Below are positions 1-10,208 of a DNA stretch of 64,000 nt, piece after piece. Source of the stretch: Distichodus sexfasciatus (Eukaryota > Chordata > Actinopteri > Characiformes > Distichodontidae); contig JAVGVS010000184.1 of NCBI GenBank assembly GCA_032718565.1, forward strand, positions 1-64,000, written 5' to 3'. Below the pieces are notes generated by a model. It did not search any database and was not told where the DNA came from. It saw only the letters and a list, made by a program, of their open reading frames with translations. The first letter of the stretch is position 1. Each line of letters opens with the position of its first letter. The translations under genes were made by a program, and so were the position numbers.

Positions 1-195
1 CAAAATTATCTGCCAGTGCAGCAAGAAAATTGCACTTGCTAAGACTTCTTAAAACAAGATAAATTTTCTTGAAACAAGTCAACTAACCTAAACAATATTC
101 AGTCTTACCAAGAAAATAAATCCAAAAAATGGCATAACAAGATTAAAATGCTGAATTCAAGTCAATTACACTTGTAGAGATTTTATTTTTTGCAG

Positions 196-218
196 TGTAT
201 ATATATATATGTATATAA
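196..218. repeat. (TA)n microsatellite
   Basis: Short AT-dinucleotide run interrupted by single bases, immediately beside the terminus of the hAT-like fragment. Confidence 0.7.
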
Positions 219-219
219 G

Positions 220-340
220 TAGGGATGCACCAATGCACCGATCCGAAATGTGTAACGGATATCGACCCGATAACGACTCAAATAGCCGGATCGGGTATCG
301 GTGGCATGGACCCGGTCTGTAAATTGTAGGTTTTATTACG
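220..340 (-). mobile_element. terminal fragment of a hAT-like DNA transposon
   Basis: Read on the minus strand, this segment matches the right end of the element at 16097-17173, including the run of GATACCCGATCC and a TCGG-rich stretch, and it ends in a TAGGGATGCACC terminus like that element's TAGAGATG ends. The inside past about 340 no longer resembles the other copy. A possible opposite end with GCCGATACCC..CCCTA lies near 1082-1105, but no matching 8-bp duplication is seen, so the full extent is uncertain. Confidence 0.5.
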
Positions 341-689
341 TTTGCGTATGCGCGCACGCTTAATTCCTCGACACTGCACGCTAATTGCTACATATAGAAA
401 TGACAATGAGCAAAACAAACAGCGCAACAAACTAAACCCCAAAAGCAAATTATACATGATTACACTGTTTCATTTCCTTAACAACACCAGCTCTCGCTTG
501 CAATCTCTGCGTTCCTTGCTGTTTGTTAGCGTGCGTATCTCTCACAGGGAAGTCTGACATTCACTGAAACGTTCCAGTTCAGTGAAATATTCCTCTTTAT
601 TACAGACAACATTTATATTTTAGCTAATCGATGTTTTCATTGTTTATTCCGAGATGCGAGTTCATCGAGTTATTGTGTGGAACACCATC

Positions 690-880
690 ATGTCAAACGA
701 TTCTCATGTGGAATGCCATCATGTCAAAAATGAGTCCAAAATGAGGTGTAGGCCAAAATGAGTCAATTAATCAGAAAAACTTTTTTTTACATTCTATAGT
801 GTTAGAGAGTAAAAAACAAATATAGAAAGACGCCTTATTTGTTATCAAATAATTGTATTCTATATCCAGATGGATTCCAA
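690..880 (+). repeat. unclassified dispersed repeat, copy 1
   Basis: This stretch shares a series of ordered blocks with 3845-4090: GGAATGCCATCATGT, TAGGCCAAAATGA, GTTAGAGAGTAA, ATCAAATAATT and TATTCT..TCCAG.TGG. The order and spacing are conserved with scattered substitutions and small indels, so the two are diverged copies of one repeat. No terminal repeats, coding remains or poly-A tail identify its class. Confidence 0.6.
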
Positions 881-1105
881 ATGGATAAAGAAGTGTTTCC
901 GCCTGACACTAATCTTATTTTTCTTCATAGTACTAAGCTATAGAATATCTCTACATAATAAAAACTCCAGTAAATCAGACAGTGTCCTTATGTCGTAAAC
1001 ACAACAACACAAGGCATGTATGGCTAACGTCTACACAAAAATGATAACCCCACATTACCAAATCAGATCAGTATTCAGAATCAGCCGATACCCTTACAGT
1101 CCCTA

Positions 1106-2380
1106 CAAATGGGCTGGTTATGTATGAAATGTTAATATGCAGTTTCCATTTTGCATAGATGCGAATGAACTGGAATTCACGCTGACCAAAGCTGACTCAA
1201 AGCCATTGCTAAATTTCACAAACTCATGGAATAAATAGATAAATAAAAAGATGAGTGAGTAACTAGATTTCCTAGTAAGATATATTACTCTACTGTACTA
1301 ATATTATTCATGTTGCAATGGTAATGCAACAGGGATATTAGTAAGAGGAGGTGTGTCTTTGCGACAGATCAACTCTCATCCGTCTTGGCACATCTTGATT
1401 AGACCTGACATCCGTAGAAAATGGGACTTTATTCCTTTTTCAGTTCGAAATGGGAAACCCAGCCAAACGCCGCAGGCCTGCAGCTCATCCAGCAGCCTAT
1501 CGATCGGCTCAGTCTCGTATTGACACAGCGCAGAAAGATGATGTGGGCCAATTCCTGGCCCGTACTCCAGAGAGAACGCCGGGTGGCTCGTGTGAGCGGC
1601 GAGGGATCAGTTAACACCCCCGTGATCTCCTGCAGCTCAGTGTTGTCTCTAAATCCCTCCCCAGGCCTTGCAGACACGACTGTCTCTCTACTGTTGTTGC
1701 TGCTGGAAGACCAAATGTATGTACAGTATGTGTGTGTGTGTGTGTGTGTGCGTGTGTGCTAGGGGAAGGGCAATAGCAGAGTCACAGTTTGACCTTATTG
1801 GTCCTGCTATGAATTGTTGATCCACTCTGCAATTACCCTTCTGCTAGAGCAGTCACAACTCACTCAGCGTCATCCTCTCACCCTACAGCTGACTCAGCCA
1901 CCAAATGGCTTCGGACACAGCCACCACAACCAGCTGCCATTTGTTTACCCATCGCATTCTAGTGCCCCTGGTCCCCTTCAAAAAAGAAATGCAGCAGCTG
2001 ATCTCATCAAACAACCCACGGGGCTTTATTTGCTCGCTGTGCCATCAACACTTTTCCGTGCTGTAAACACTGGAAGCTTCCATTTGCCGTAGTCCATTGT
2101 ACGCGACACACAGAAGTCAATAAATGATCAACTACCAACAGGTAAATTGTTTGTAGCCTGTCAAAAACTACACAGCAGACGTGAAATAGCCTGTCAATTG
2201 ATTTTTCAAGATCCGTCAATCTAATTGTTGCACTTTGTAAATAATTGAGAATGGTGCTGGCACTCTTTCAAAAAACTAACTGCTTAAAAACGGTTGCATT
2301 TACAGGCCTGGCAGGGCATCAGAAACGATTGTCATCGTTTTTGGGGCATAGATTTTAGGCCGCCATTGAGGAATAAACTT
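1106..2380. other. no gene seen; unique sequence with one microsatellite
   Basis: Overlapping ORFs on both strands at 1421-1762 and 1429-1677 show no recognisable domain, and the plus-strand one runs into a (TG)n tract. Nothing here is supported as coding. Confidence 0.6.
1724..1758. repeat. (TG)n microsatellite
   Basis: About 17 TG units with one CG interruption. Confidence 0.9.
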
Positions 2381-2755
2381 CATTCATTCATCGTCCAAAC
2401 TTCTGAATCCCAAACGGGGTCATTGGGGGGGAGGGGGGCGGAGCCTATCTCAGGAACTACGGGCGCCAGGCAGGGACCAACCCTGGGCAGGGGCCAACAC
2501 ACCGCAGGGCACGCACACTCACACAATCACACCCTTAATCACGCCTTACAGGGCCAATTTAGATTCGCCAATTAAACCATGTTGCATGCTTTTGGACTGT
2601 GGTAGGAAACTGGAGCACCCGGAGGAAACCCACCCGAACACGGGAAGAGCATGCAGACTCCACACAGAAAGGTCTCTACGGTCGACCCAGGGATCAAACA
2701 CGGGACTTCTCGCTGTGAAGCAGCAGCGCTAAACACTGCGCCACCGTGCCACCCC
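2381..2755 (-). mobile_element. tRNA-headed SINE with ATTC-type tail
   Basis: On the minus strand it begins with a tRNA-like head (GGTGGCACGGTGGCGCAGTG) and ends in an ATGAATGAATG tail. Between them lie hallmarks of a very common teleost repeat: a 'GGAGTCTGCATGCTCTTCCC' block, 'CTCCGGGTGCTCCAGTTTCC' and a 'CCTGGCGCCCGTAG' block. The body is nearly complete, so this is probably one of the longest copies of this family in the window. A shorter copy in the opposite orientation is at 13169-13376. Confidence 0.75.
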
Positions 2756-2790
2756 AGCAATAGACTTGTGGTGCTAAACATGACTAAATG

Positions 2791-2942
2791 TAATCAGTTA
2801 CATTTATCAGACACTTTTATCCAGAGTGAGTTCTTATCGTAATGACAGGGACCCTCTCATTGAAGCAACTTGGGGTTAAGGGACAACGGCGGTAAAGATG
2901 GCAGTTTGGTGGAGCTGGATTTAAACCTCTTGGTGCATAGGC
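2791..2942 (-). mobile_element. tRNA-derived SINE (GCATTTAGCAGACGC family), diverged
   Basis: It shares the order of blocks 'ATCAGACACTTTTATCCAGAG', 'AACTTGGGGTTAAGGG' and 'GGATTTAAACCTCTTGGT' with the better copy at 12677-12865. The tRNA-like head is at the high-coordinate end, so the SINE reads on the minus strand. Heavily mutated. Confidence 0.6.
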
Positions 2943-3610
2943 CAAAATCAAATGGATACTGTTAATATATGACTCAGCAAACCAACCAACACAAATTCAA
3001 GCCAGCATTCTTCAAATTAACGCCAAAGTCACTGCTGTGTTTCAAAACCAGTTTACTAGACATAGAGCCATTTAAAGGAACACTCCAGAAAAAAACTGAT
3101 ATTAATCATCACTTTATCTGGTGTAAACACTTCTCCTGCAATTATAACTTCTAGTGTCATATTTGTGAGTTTGAGTAAGGCAGGGTTTATACTACACAAC
3201 GTTTGAAATCACACAGATTGACGAGTCTACATCTGCTGTTTGGTTCATGCAGTTTTTGGTTCTGATTTAACACCTGTAGAGTTTAAACTACACGCACAGG
3301 AAGTTTACACTTGCGGACTGTGAACCAGTTCCAGTGGTGAAATTCATGTTTGATAAACTTAAGAGTCTTCGCCCAAGACTTAAGAGTCCTAAGAAAGAGT
3401 CCAAGAGTTGTTAGGCCAAAGACTAGTGTCTATATCTCTTTTACACCACACCATTTTTTGTGCTGACTGGCACTCCTAAGGCAGATCTGTACACTAGGAC
3501 TGGCCCCACGTCAAATGAGAAGTAAAATTGGGATTAAAGTCAAAGTGTAAACAGAACTTGGAAGCCCTTGTGTGGCTGTGTGTTTATAGGGTGGTAAAGT
3601 GAGTGCATGA

Positions 3611-3745
3611 GTGAGTGATTATTTGTCATTATGAACACACCACAGCACACAGTGCACCACAATGAAATGCGACCTCTGCACTTCCCTCATCCGTGGGGCA
3701 CCAGTGGACAGCCAACATCTAGCGGCCGGGGACGGTACCGGACAT
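3611..3745 (-). mobile_element. tRNA-derived SINE, CACAGCACACAGTGCACCAC family, partial
   Basis: It contains the family's 3' half 'GAACACACCACAGCACACAG' and 'TGCACCACAATGAAATG', followed by a damaged 'CGGGGACGGTACC' block. The tRNA head of this copy is lost. Other copies are near 5.8, 6.7, 15.4, 24.0, 30.0, 49.2, 50.9 and 62.0 kb. Confidence 0.7.
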
Positions 3746-3844
3746 TATATTCATTCCTCTGTATGTGAAATTAAGTGAAAAGTGAAATTAATGAGTAATT
3801 CCATGCACAAATACTGAAGTAATTGGGTAAAAACGCATTAATTA

Positions 3845-4090
3845 AAATATGGAATGCCATCATGTGCAAAAATGTAGTTCTCTTTCAGAAAGGGCAAATG
3901 CAGCTCATCTTATAGGCCAAAATGATTCCAAATCAGCTCAAAATTACCCAAAACTTAAGTATTTCTTCATTTTTAATCTATCAGATTTTTCCCCCATTTT
4001 ATAATGTTAGAGAGTAACAGTAACAGGGAAATTATGAGTATAGAAAATGCATTATTTATCAAATAATTTTATTCTGTGTCCAGGTGGTGT
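3845..4090 (+). repeat. unclassified dispersed repeat, copy 2
   Basis: Diverged second copy of the repeat at 690-880, in the same orientation, about 3.1 kb away. It is somewhat longer inside (extra sequence around the CAGCTCATCTTATAGGCC region). Confidence 0.6.
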
Positions 4091-4786
4091 CTGGCTCGTT
4101 TTGGCCCTTCGGAGTCTTGGCCTTGTCTCGGTCCCAATACACTCTAGTCTCGGTCAGGACTTGGTCTCGGTTTAGGTGACCCCAACTCGTTACCCACAAT
4201 ACGTTTAAAGCCAACACTGAGGTGAAATCTCACTTTAAATGACCCGATGTCATTAAATATATAATAAGATATAAAGTATGTCAATCTTAACAATATTCAC
4301 ACACCACACACCTTCAAATCTTCATTCTAATGCCTGAAAAATTGCCTCAGGGTGGAACAGACAAAACAAAAAAGAAAAGCGATCCCATCTACATTCAGCA
4401 ATTTTTATTGCCAATTACTCAACTTTCTGCTTGTGTTGGAGTATTTATGTGACCACAAACCCCAAACACATGCAGCATGAGGGTGTATAGATTCCCACAC
4501 CTGCTCCCGTGCTGACTACGAGTAAGACGTCTTATTTATGTCAGAGCGCTATGCCTTCTGGCCGCCTCCCCCTTGCTTGTTACAGGTGTTTTGTTTTTCC
4601 TTGTGGATGGAGTGAATATATTTGGATTGTTTTATGCTCAAGCGCACACCCTCACAGACGCACACAGATCACATAAATAGAAAATGCCAGCGGGCCGTTG
4701 CAGGGGAGGGGTGAGAACGGGGCTGTCGGGGGCTGAGTTACTGTACGTGCTAACAGGGTTGGGGAGAGAGAGTGAGCGTGATAGCG

Positions 4787-4789
<3 letters not shown>

Positions 4790-4817
<28 letters not shown>
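4790..4817. repeat. (AG)n microsatellite
   Basis: About 14 uninterrupted AG units. Confidence 0.9.
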
Positions 4818-5305
4818 ATTTAAGAGGAAATAAGACGCCGACGTCCACAGATTTCAGGATCTCATTTGTGTATGAACGGCGAACAAATCAGCGCTCTTTT
4901 GAGAGCACACCCAGGAATTACCGACTGAATCAAATTTGTGTTGATTTAATCCCTACCTGCATCCCATTTGTAAATGAAAAATCACTTCACTTCAAACCTC
5001 ATTTCCATTCCCATACCCCCCCCCTCACTTCCCAGTTCTCCAGTGGTGTGTTCACGGTGCTCTGAGGGCAGAAAATGAGGTGCGTGTGTGTGTGAGTTTT
5101 ATCCATTGTAAAATAAAAACACAAATGTGAAAGACGGCTGTCACTGAGACTAAAACATTGTCCCCATAATACAATGTTTACAATCTAAAGCGAAGATGTA
5201 AAACACTAAAAACATTTATGGTTAAAATCAGAGTTGGTAGGTGCAGGTATAAATAATTACACATATGTTTGTGATTTATGACATCTGGTTCTCAGAGCAG
5301 GTTTT

Positions 5306-5325
5306 GTGTGTGTGTGTGTGTGTGT
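5306..5325. repeat. (TG)n microsatellite
   Basis: About ten TG units. Confidence 0.85.
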
Positions 5326-5752
5326 ATCTCGCCAGTATTCAGTGTCAAGGTGCAGGCGCAGTAGGAACCTGCACAATTATCCTTTCTGACCTTTTACATT
5401 CTCCCCTGGTCCATCCCACCTGCCCTGAAAAACCTGAGCAGCACTGAATGTGTGTATGTGAATACAATTTTTATTCATGGTATAAAAAGATGATTTTTCT
5501 GGTCTTGTGAGGACATTTTGTTTAGCTCACAAGGTAAAAAACATTTATTTGAAAACCAAAATACAAAAAGACTCGACTACTGAGTTTGAGTTGACCGTTA
5601 TGTGTAGGATTAACATTATTTAGATGAAGTAATATATCAGTTGACGGACCTCACAAAGGTGCAGCTAGCTACTGTATGTGGCGATTATATTTCCTGAATA
5701 TGCTCTAAAATATAAACAAATTTAGAGCAAAAAATCACTCATTTTCCTTTTT

Positions 5753-5966
5753 GAAAGTGAAAGATTATTGGTCATTGACCTCTGCATTTGACCCATCCGT
5801 GAAAGAGCAGTGGATAGTTGATATGGGCAGCGCCCGGGGAGCGGTGCTTGGGGACAGTACCTTGCTCATGAGTACCTCAGTGAGTACCTGTACCAGTCCT
5901 GGATTTGAACCTGCGACCTTCTGATCACAGAGCAAACACCCTAACCGTTACGCCACCCACTGCCCC
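5753..5966 (-). mobile_element. tRNA-derived SINE, nearly complete
   Basis: On the minus strand the tRNA-like head (GGCGTAACGGTTAGGGTG, then a B-box-like GGTTCAAATCC) is followed by the 'GAGGTACTCA..GGTACTG' region and 'GGGTCAAATGCAGAGGTC'. It belongs to the same family as 6681-6900 and 15366-15570. The AC-rich 3' tail is cut short. Confidence 0.75.
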
Positions 5967-6680
5967 AATTTGTATGCAAGGGTCTGTCTTCATGAGGAAA
6001 AAGTGTATGGGGATAGGTTTTGGTTGACTAAGGACCTGATTATTCTCTAAATATAAGAAAACCTATGATTAGTCCGATTTTTTGGGTGAGGAACAATTTT
6101 CATAAGAAAAAGGCTTTTAGAAAAAAAGTTTGAAAAAGGAAACTGTCAAAAGGTTTGCTTGCGGTTGCTGAGGTCAGGATTATGTGTACTGTAGGTGTAA
6201 TATGGCGTCAATGGAGAGACCTCACAAACATGAGTGTGCATGTGTGTTTGTGTGTGTGTGTGTTTGTTTCTGTGCGCACCCCTGTGAGTCCGGAAGGGCG
6301 AAAAATCTGGCGAGGACACAGTGGTCTGGCCGTGTGATTATTATGTGCTACTGAGCACACTGGGTAACCTGATTCTCTCCAATCACTATAACAGCTTTTA
6401 TGTTGTATAACAGTCCTAATATCTACCGGCCGATAAATATGCATGTGATTAAAGGCACGGTCAGGGGAGGCTGCTTAATTCAGCACGAAAAAATGGCTGT
6501 CCCACAAATGAACTCAGACGCAACGGAGTTGGGGAATGCCTCGTGTGTTGTAAAGAGAAAAGTACTCATTAGGACCGACTCTTAGGAGCTGGACTGGTTT
6601 CATCCAACAATGCCGGATTCTTTTAGAAAGATGTTCAGAGATCTTTAATGAGCTCGGAGTGTGCGGACTTCGCTTATTAG

Positions 6681-6900
6681 CGGTGGTAGTGTAACGGTTA
6701 GGCAGTTGCCAATGTGATTGGAGGGTCACCAGTTCAAATCCTGGACCGATAAAGCTACCACTGAGGCACCTGTAAACAAAAAAGTACCATCCCCAGGCAG
6801 TGTGGCATGTCAGCTGGCCACTGCCCCTACACGGATGGGTCAAATGTAGAGGTCACATTTCACTGTGATAGGTTCAGAACAACACATACTCACTTTTATG
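6681..6900 (+). mobile_element. tRNA-derived SINE, nearly complete, sense strand
   Basis: It begins with a tRNA-like head carrying an A-box-like 'TAGTGTAACGGTTAG' and a B-box-like 'GTTCAAATCC', followed by 'ACCACTGAGGCACC' and 'GGATGGGTCAAATG..GAGGTC'. These are RNA polymerase III internal promoter motifs inherited from a tRNA. The sequence is mutated, and I do not call a functional tRNA. Confidence 0.75.
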
Positions 6901-7019
6901 TCTTCCTTTGTTTATCCAAAGGAGAGCAATGCAATGCAACCCCAAATGGGACCCACACAGACCCCAGAATGGCGCCCCCTGTTGGACCTACCAGCAACCC
7001 AGCTTAACTAATCGATAAC

Positions 7020-7865
7020 CAGAGGTGGACAGTAACAAAGTAGATTTACATGAGTAGATTTTGAGTATCTTTACTTCACTTGAGTAGTATTTCTTTGGAA
7101 ACATATCATTTTCACTTCACTACATTTCAAAGACAAATATCATACTTTTTACTTCAAGACATTTCTATCAAGGTTCTTGATATTTTCAAATCTGTGGATA
7201 AAGTGGATGTTGTTCCCCCTTTTCTAAAACGTGATTGTTTTTTGGCAGGTGACAGTCTATCAGTAATCAGTAGGGTTACGTCACGCCTGTAGACTGGAAC
7301 TATAAAACCAAGTTAAGACGGTCTTACCATCTTTTGTCTTGTTTAAAACATTGCTGCTGTTGGAAGGTCATGAAGTTAGAGGTGTAGAGCTGGGTTTGAA
7401 GCAGGTTGGAATGTTGATTTGATGTTGTGAGCTGCATTTACAGCTATTGCACTGTCCTCCTGATTAACATACACATATGTGAGCACACACTGCCAGAGCT
7501 GTGTCAGAACACTACCATGCTGTTTTGTGGGGGTGTGTAGTCTTACAATTAATTAATAAAATAAACTAATGACTGGTTTTCTCTGTCAGTTCAGGTTGTG
7601 TTTCATTCTATCAACTGCTTATTCTACAGCGTCTACAAGCTAGTCAGAGGCATTAGGTATCGTAAGTGTTGTGGCAGTAATGCAACAATGTGGTGAAAGA
7701 AGATGTACTTTTAATACTTAAGTATTTTTTTTAAACAAGTACTTCAGTACTTAAACTTAAGTAAAAATTTGACTATGACTTTCACTGGGGTATTGGAGTA
7801 ACATTTGACTAGTGGTGTCTGTACTTTCACTTTAGTAATGAAGTTAGCTACTTTGCCCTCCTCTG
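7020..7865. mobile_element. hAT-type non-autonomous transposon, family A, copy 1 (846 bp)
   Basis: The ends form imperfect terminal inverted repeats (CAGAGGTGGACAGTAAC at the left; CAGAGGAGGGCAAAGTAGC read inward from the right). An identical 8-bp duplication TCGATAAC flanks it at 7012-7019 and 7866-7873, the size expected of hAT insertion. Subterminal sequence is rich in AAGTA/TACTT motifs (ACTTGAGTA, CTTAAGTA). There is no transposase ORF. Two more copies lie at 42536-43120 and 43619-44320. Confidence 0.9.
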
Positions 7866-7873
7866 TCGATAAC

Positions 7874-9596
7874 CTGTCGATCTGTCGATCTATCGATCTA
7901 ACTATTGGTGAGACCCAAACCTGTTAGTTTCAGAAAGATTACCTACTCTGACTCATGTGGTATGGTAAACTTTGCAGCTGTATTTGATCATGCATGATCA
8001 TGTTACTACGGAATGGAAAAATTAATGATGGAAATCCACAAATTGTCTTCTTAAATCTGGGATTCACAATGTTCACAAGAATTTGCCAGAGACAAGTTGT
8101 GTAAGAAGTAATCAACATTTAAGGTTAGTGTTGGGGTGGAGTTAGTGGCACATGCTTCTCACAGCTTCACATAAAATCCAATAAAACTGTTCTCAACCGT
8201 AAATACTTTAAACAGATTTAAAGGAGCGACCTGTGTTTCCTTCCTACATTGGTTTCTTAAGCTTTGCAAATGATGACAATGTGTCTAATGGTCTAATTAC
8301 TTAATGGTAAGCAGTTTGGCAGTGTTTCTTCTACTTAGGAATCTGTATCACATAATCTGAAATGACAACACAATTGTAATATATAAGATAAAATAGCTCA
8401 TTTTAAGCCTGCAAGCATTTTAATTCATCTCACACAGATAAATGCCTTTCTAGCAAAGTGGAACATGATTCATTTACAATAATAATTTGTTGCAGTGATA
8501 TGGAAGACTAACAAAACTTATGTCATCATTCAACCACAGGCATTATAAGAGTTAATAAAGAATTTTGTCTAGCAGGTTTATGACAACTGATTACACGAGA
8601 GCGCCTGGGCACATGACATGAAGCGTGTTGCCAGCGTGCGACTGGTATCAACAAGGGCTTTTTACAAACTGGAGGGTTGGGTATGAGTCACTCGTTGATG
8701 ACTTGTGGGAGGGTTGACCTTTAGGCCAAACCTGCACATTACATGCTTTTTCCATCACAAAGAGGAAGTCTGTTTGAGCTGGGGTAATGTGTGGAATGTA
8801 GACATGGTCGTCTATAATTACCGCATTGAACGTCTTTAATAGAAGGCCTTCAGTTGCTGTTTCATATGTCTAAGCAGGTCTTTTTACTATGCAAAAACAG
8901 AATCGTTCAATGGTTTTATAGTTCTTGAGTGACTGTTCTTTATTACTGTACCAGAGTGTTCTTTTGAGTACCTTGTACTGGAGCTGATTATTAGCAGTTT
9001 GACTAAAATTATAAGGAGACTAAAGTACGTTTTTGCTAGTGACAGAAATAAATAATTATTGCTTTTGTAAACGGATACAGAAGAGGGGACATTGCCACCT
9101 GCAGGCTTTAAGGTACCTGATGGCACAACATACTCAAGGTTGTTCCTCTTACTATGGGCCAACATAATAGTGATTAGTGGCAGAGTGTAGTGTTCATCAC
9201 TACTGGAATGAAAGAAATCTGAGATCGTGGCATCATATTTTGAAAACAAGGTAATTAAAAGCTTGATTTAAAAAATCTAAAAATCTGTCGCAATTGCACA
9301 AGACCTGAAAGTATTTAAGGCTTGTTCAAATTGAATTTCGCTAGTTTAAAAGATTTGTTATGCTGGGCCAGTGGTCACCAAGCTTTTCAAACCCAATATC
9401 TCTAGCCTCAGTACTGGTGAAAGACAAGATCTACCTGTTGAAGCACTGCGAGAAAAAGTCAGCAATACAGAAAAAAGATTGTTTTGTCAAATTGAGATGA
9501 AATTGTATTTGTTTTTGTACTTTAAATTTGATTTTTTGTAGCACTCTGTTTGATGTTGAGTATAATAAGCCATATAAATAACAAACATTATATATA
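7874..9596. other. no gene seen; AT-rich unique sequence
   Basis: A minus-strand ORF of 120 codons at 8887-9249 has no recognisable domain, no plausible splice context and an AT-rich composition, so I do not annotate it. Confidence 0.55.
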
Positions 9597-10154
9597 CAGT
9601 ACTGTGCAAAAGTTTTAGGCAGGTGTGAAAAAATGCTGTAAACAAAGAATGCTTTCAGAAATATAAATAATGATTTTTTATTTTTATCAATTTCAAAATG
9701 CAAAGTGAGCGAACAAGAGAAAAATCTAAATCAAATCAATATTTGGTGTTACAACCTTTTGCCTTCAAACCAGCATCAATTTTATAGGTTCACGCACAAA
9801 GTCAGGGATTTTGTAGGATTATAGTCATTATATTATTTTGTAGGATTATAGTCATTATATTATTTTGTAGGATTATAGGATTATAAAGATCTGTGGTTAG
9901 TTCTCCAAGATGTTTGAACAACCTACCAGCCGAGTTCCTTCCAAAAAAAAACTGTGCAAGTGAACCTTAGAAGAATTGATGCTGCTTTTTGAAGGCAAGG
10001 TGGTCACAGCAAATACTGATTTGATTTAGATTTCTCTTTTGTTCATTCACTGCATTTTGTTGATTCATGAAAATAAATGATTAACACTTCCATTTTTGAA
10101 AGCATTCTTTGTTTACAGCATTTTTTTACACCTGCCTAAAACTTTTGCACAGTA
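9597..10154. mobile_element. Tc1/mariner-like MITE with very long inverted repeats
   Basis: The left end (ACTGTGCAAAAGTTTTAGG..) and the right end (..CCTAAAACTTTTGCACAGT) are near-perfect inverted repeats of about 70 bp. Similarity continues inward (AAATCTAAATCAAATCA on both arms), so most of the element could fold back. It lies in TA repeats, consistent with TA target choice. No transposase coding sequence. The left arm holds an internal tandem repeat at 9808-9878. Confidence 0.85.
9808..9878. repeat. 27-bp tandem repeat inside the mariner MITE
   Basis: About 2.6 units of a 27-bp unit beginning ATTTTGTAGGATTATAGTCA. The first two full units are identical, indicating recent slippage or duplication within the element. 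Confidence 0.85.
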
Positions 10155-10208
10155 ATATATATATATATTATATATATATATATACAGATATATAGATATA
10201 TATAGATA
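10155..10208. repeat. (TA)n-rich low complexity
   Basis: Irregular TA/GATA repeat directly abutting the right end of the mariner MITE. Confidence 0.8.

Larger units (their letters stand above)
4091..5752. other. no gene seen; low-complexity runs
   Basis: Besides an irregular TTGGTCTCGG-rich patch at about 4100-4185 and the microsatellites, this is AT-rich sequence without recognisable coding potential. Confidence 0.6.

Noticed and set aside
6681..6760. tRNA gene
   Set aside because: The A-box and B-box-like motifs belong to the head of a dispersed SINE. The cloverleaf is not maintained and the same head recurs in several copies.
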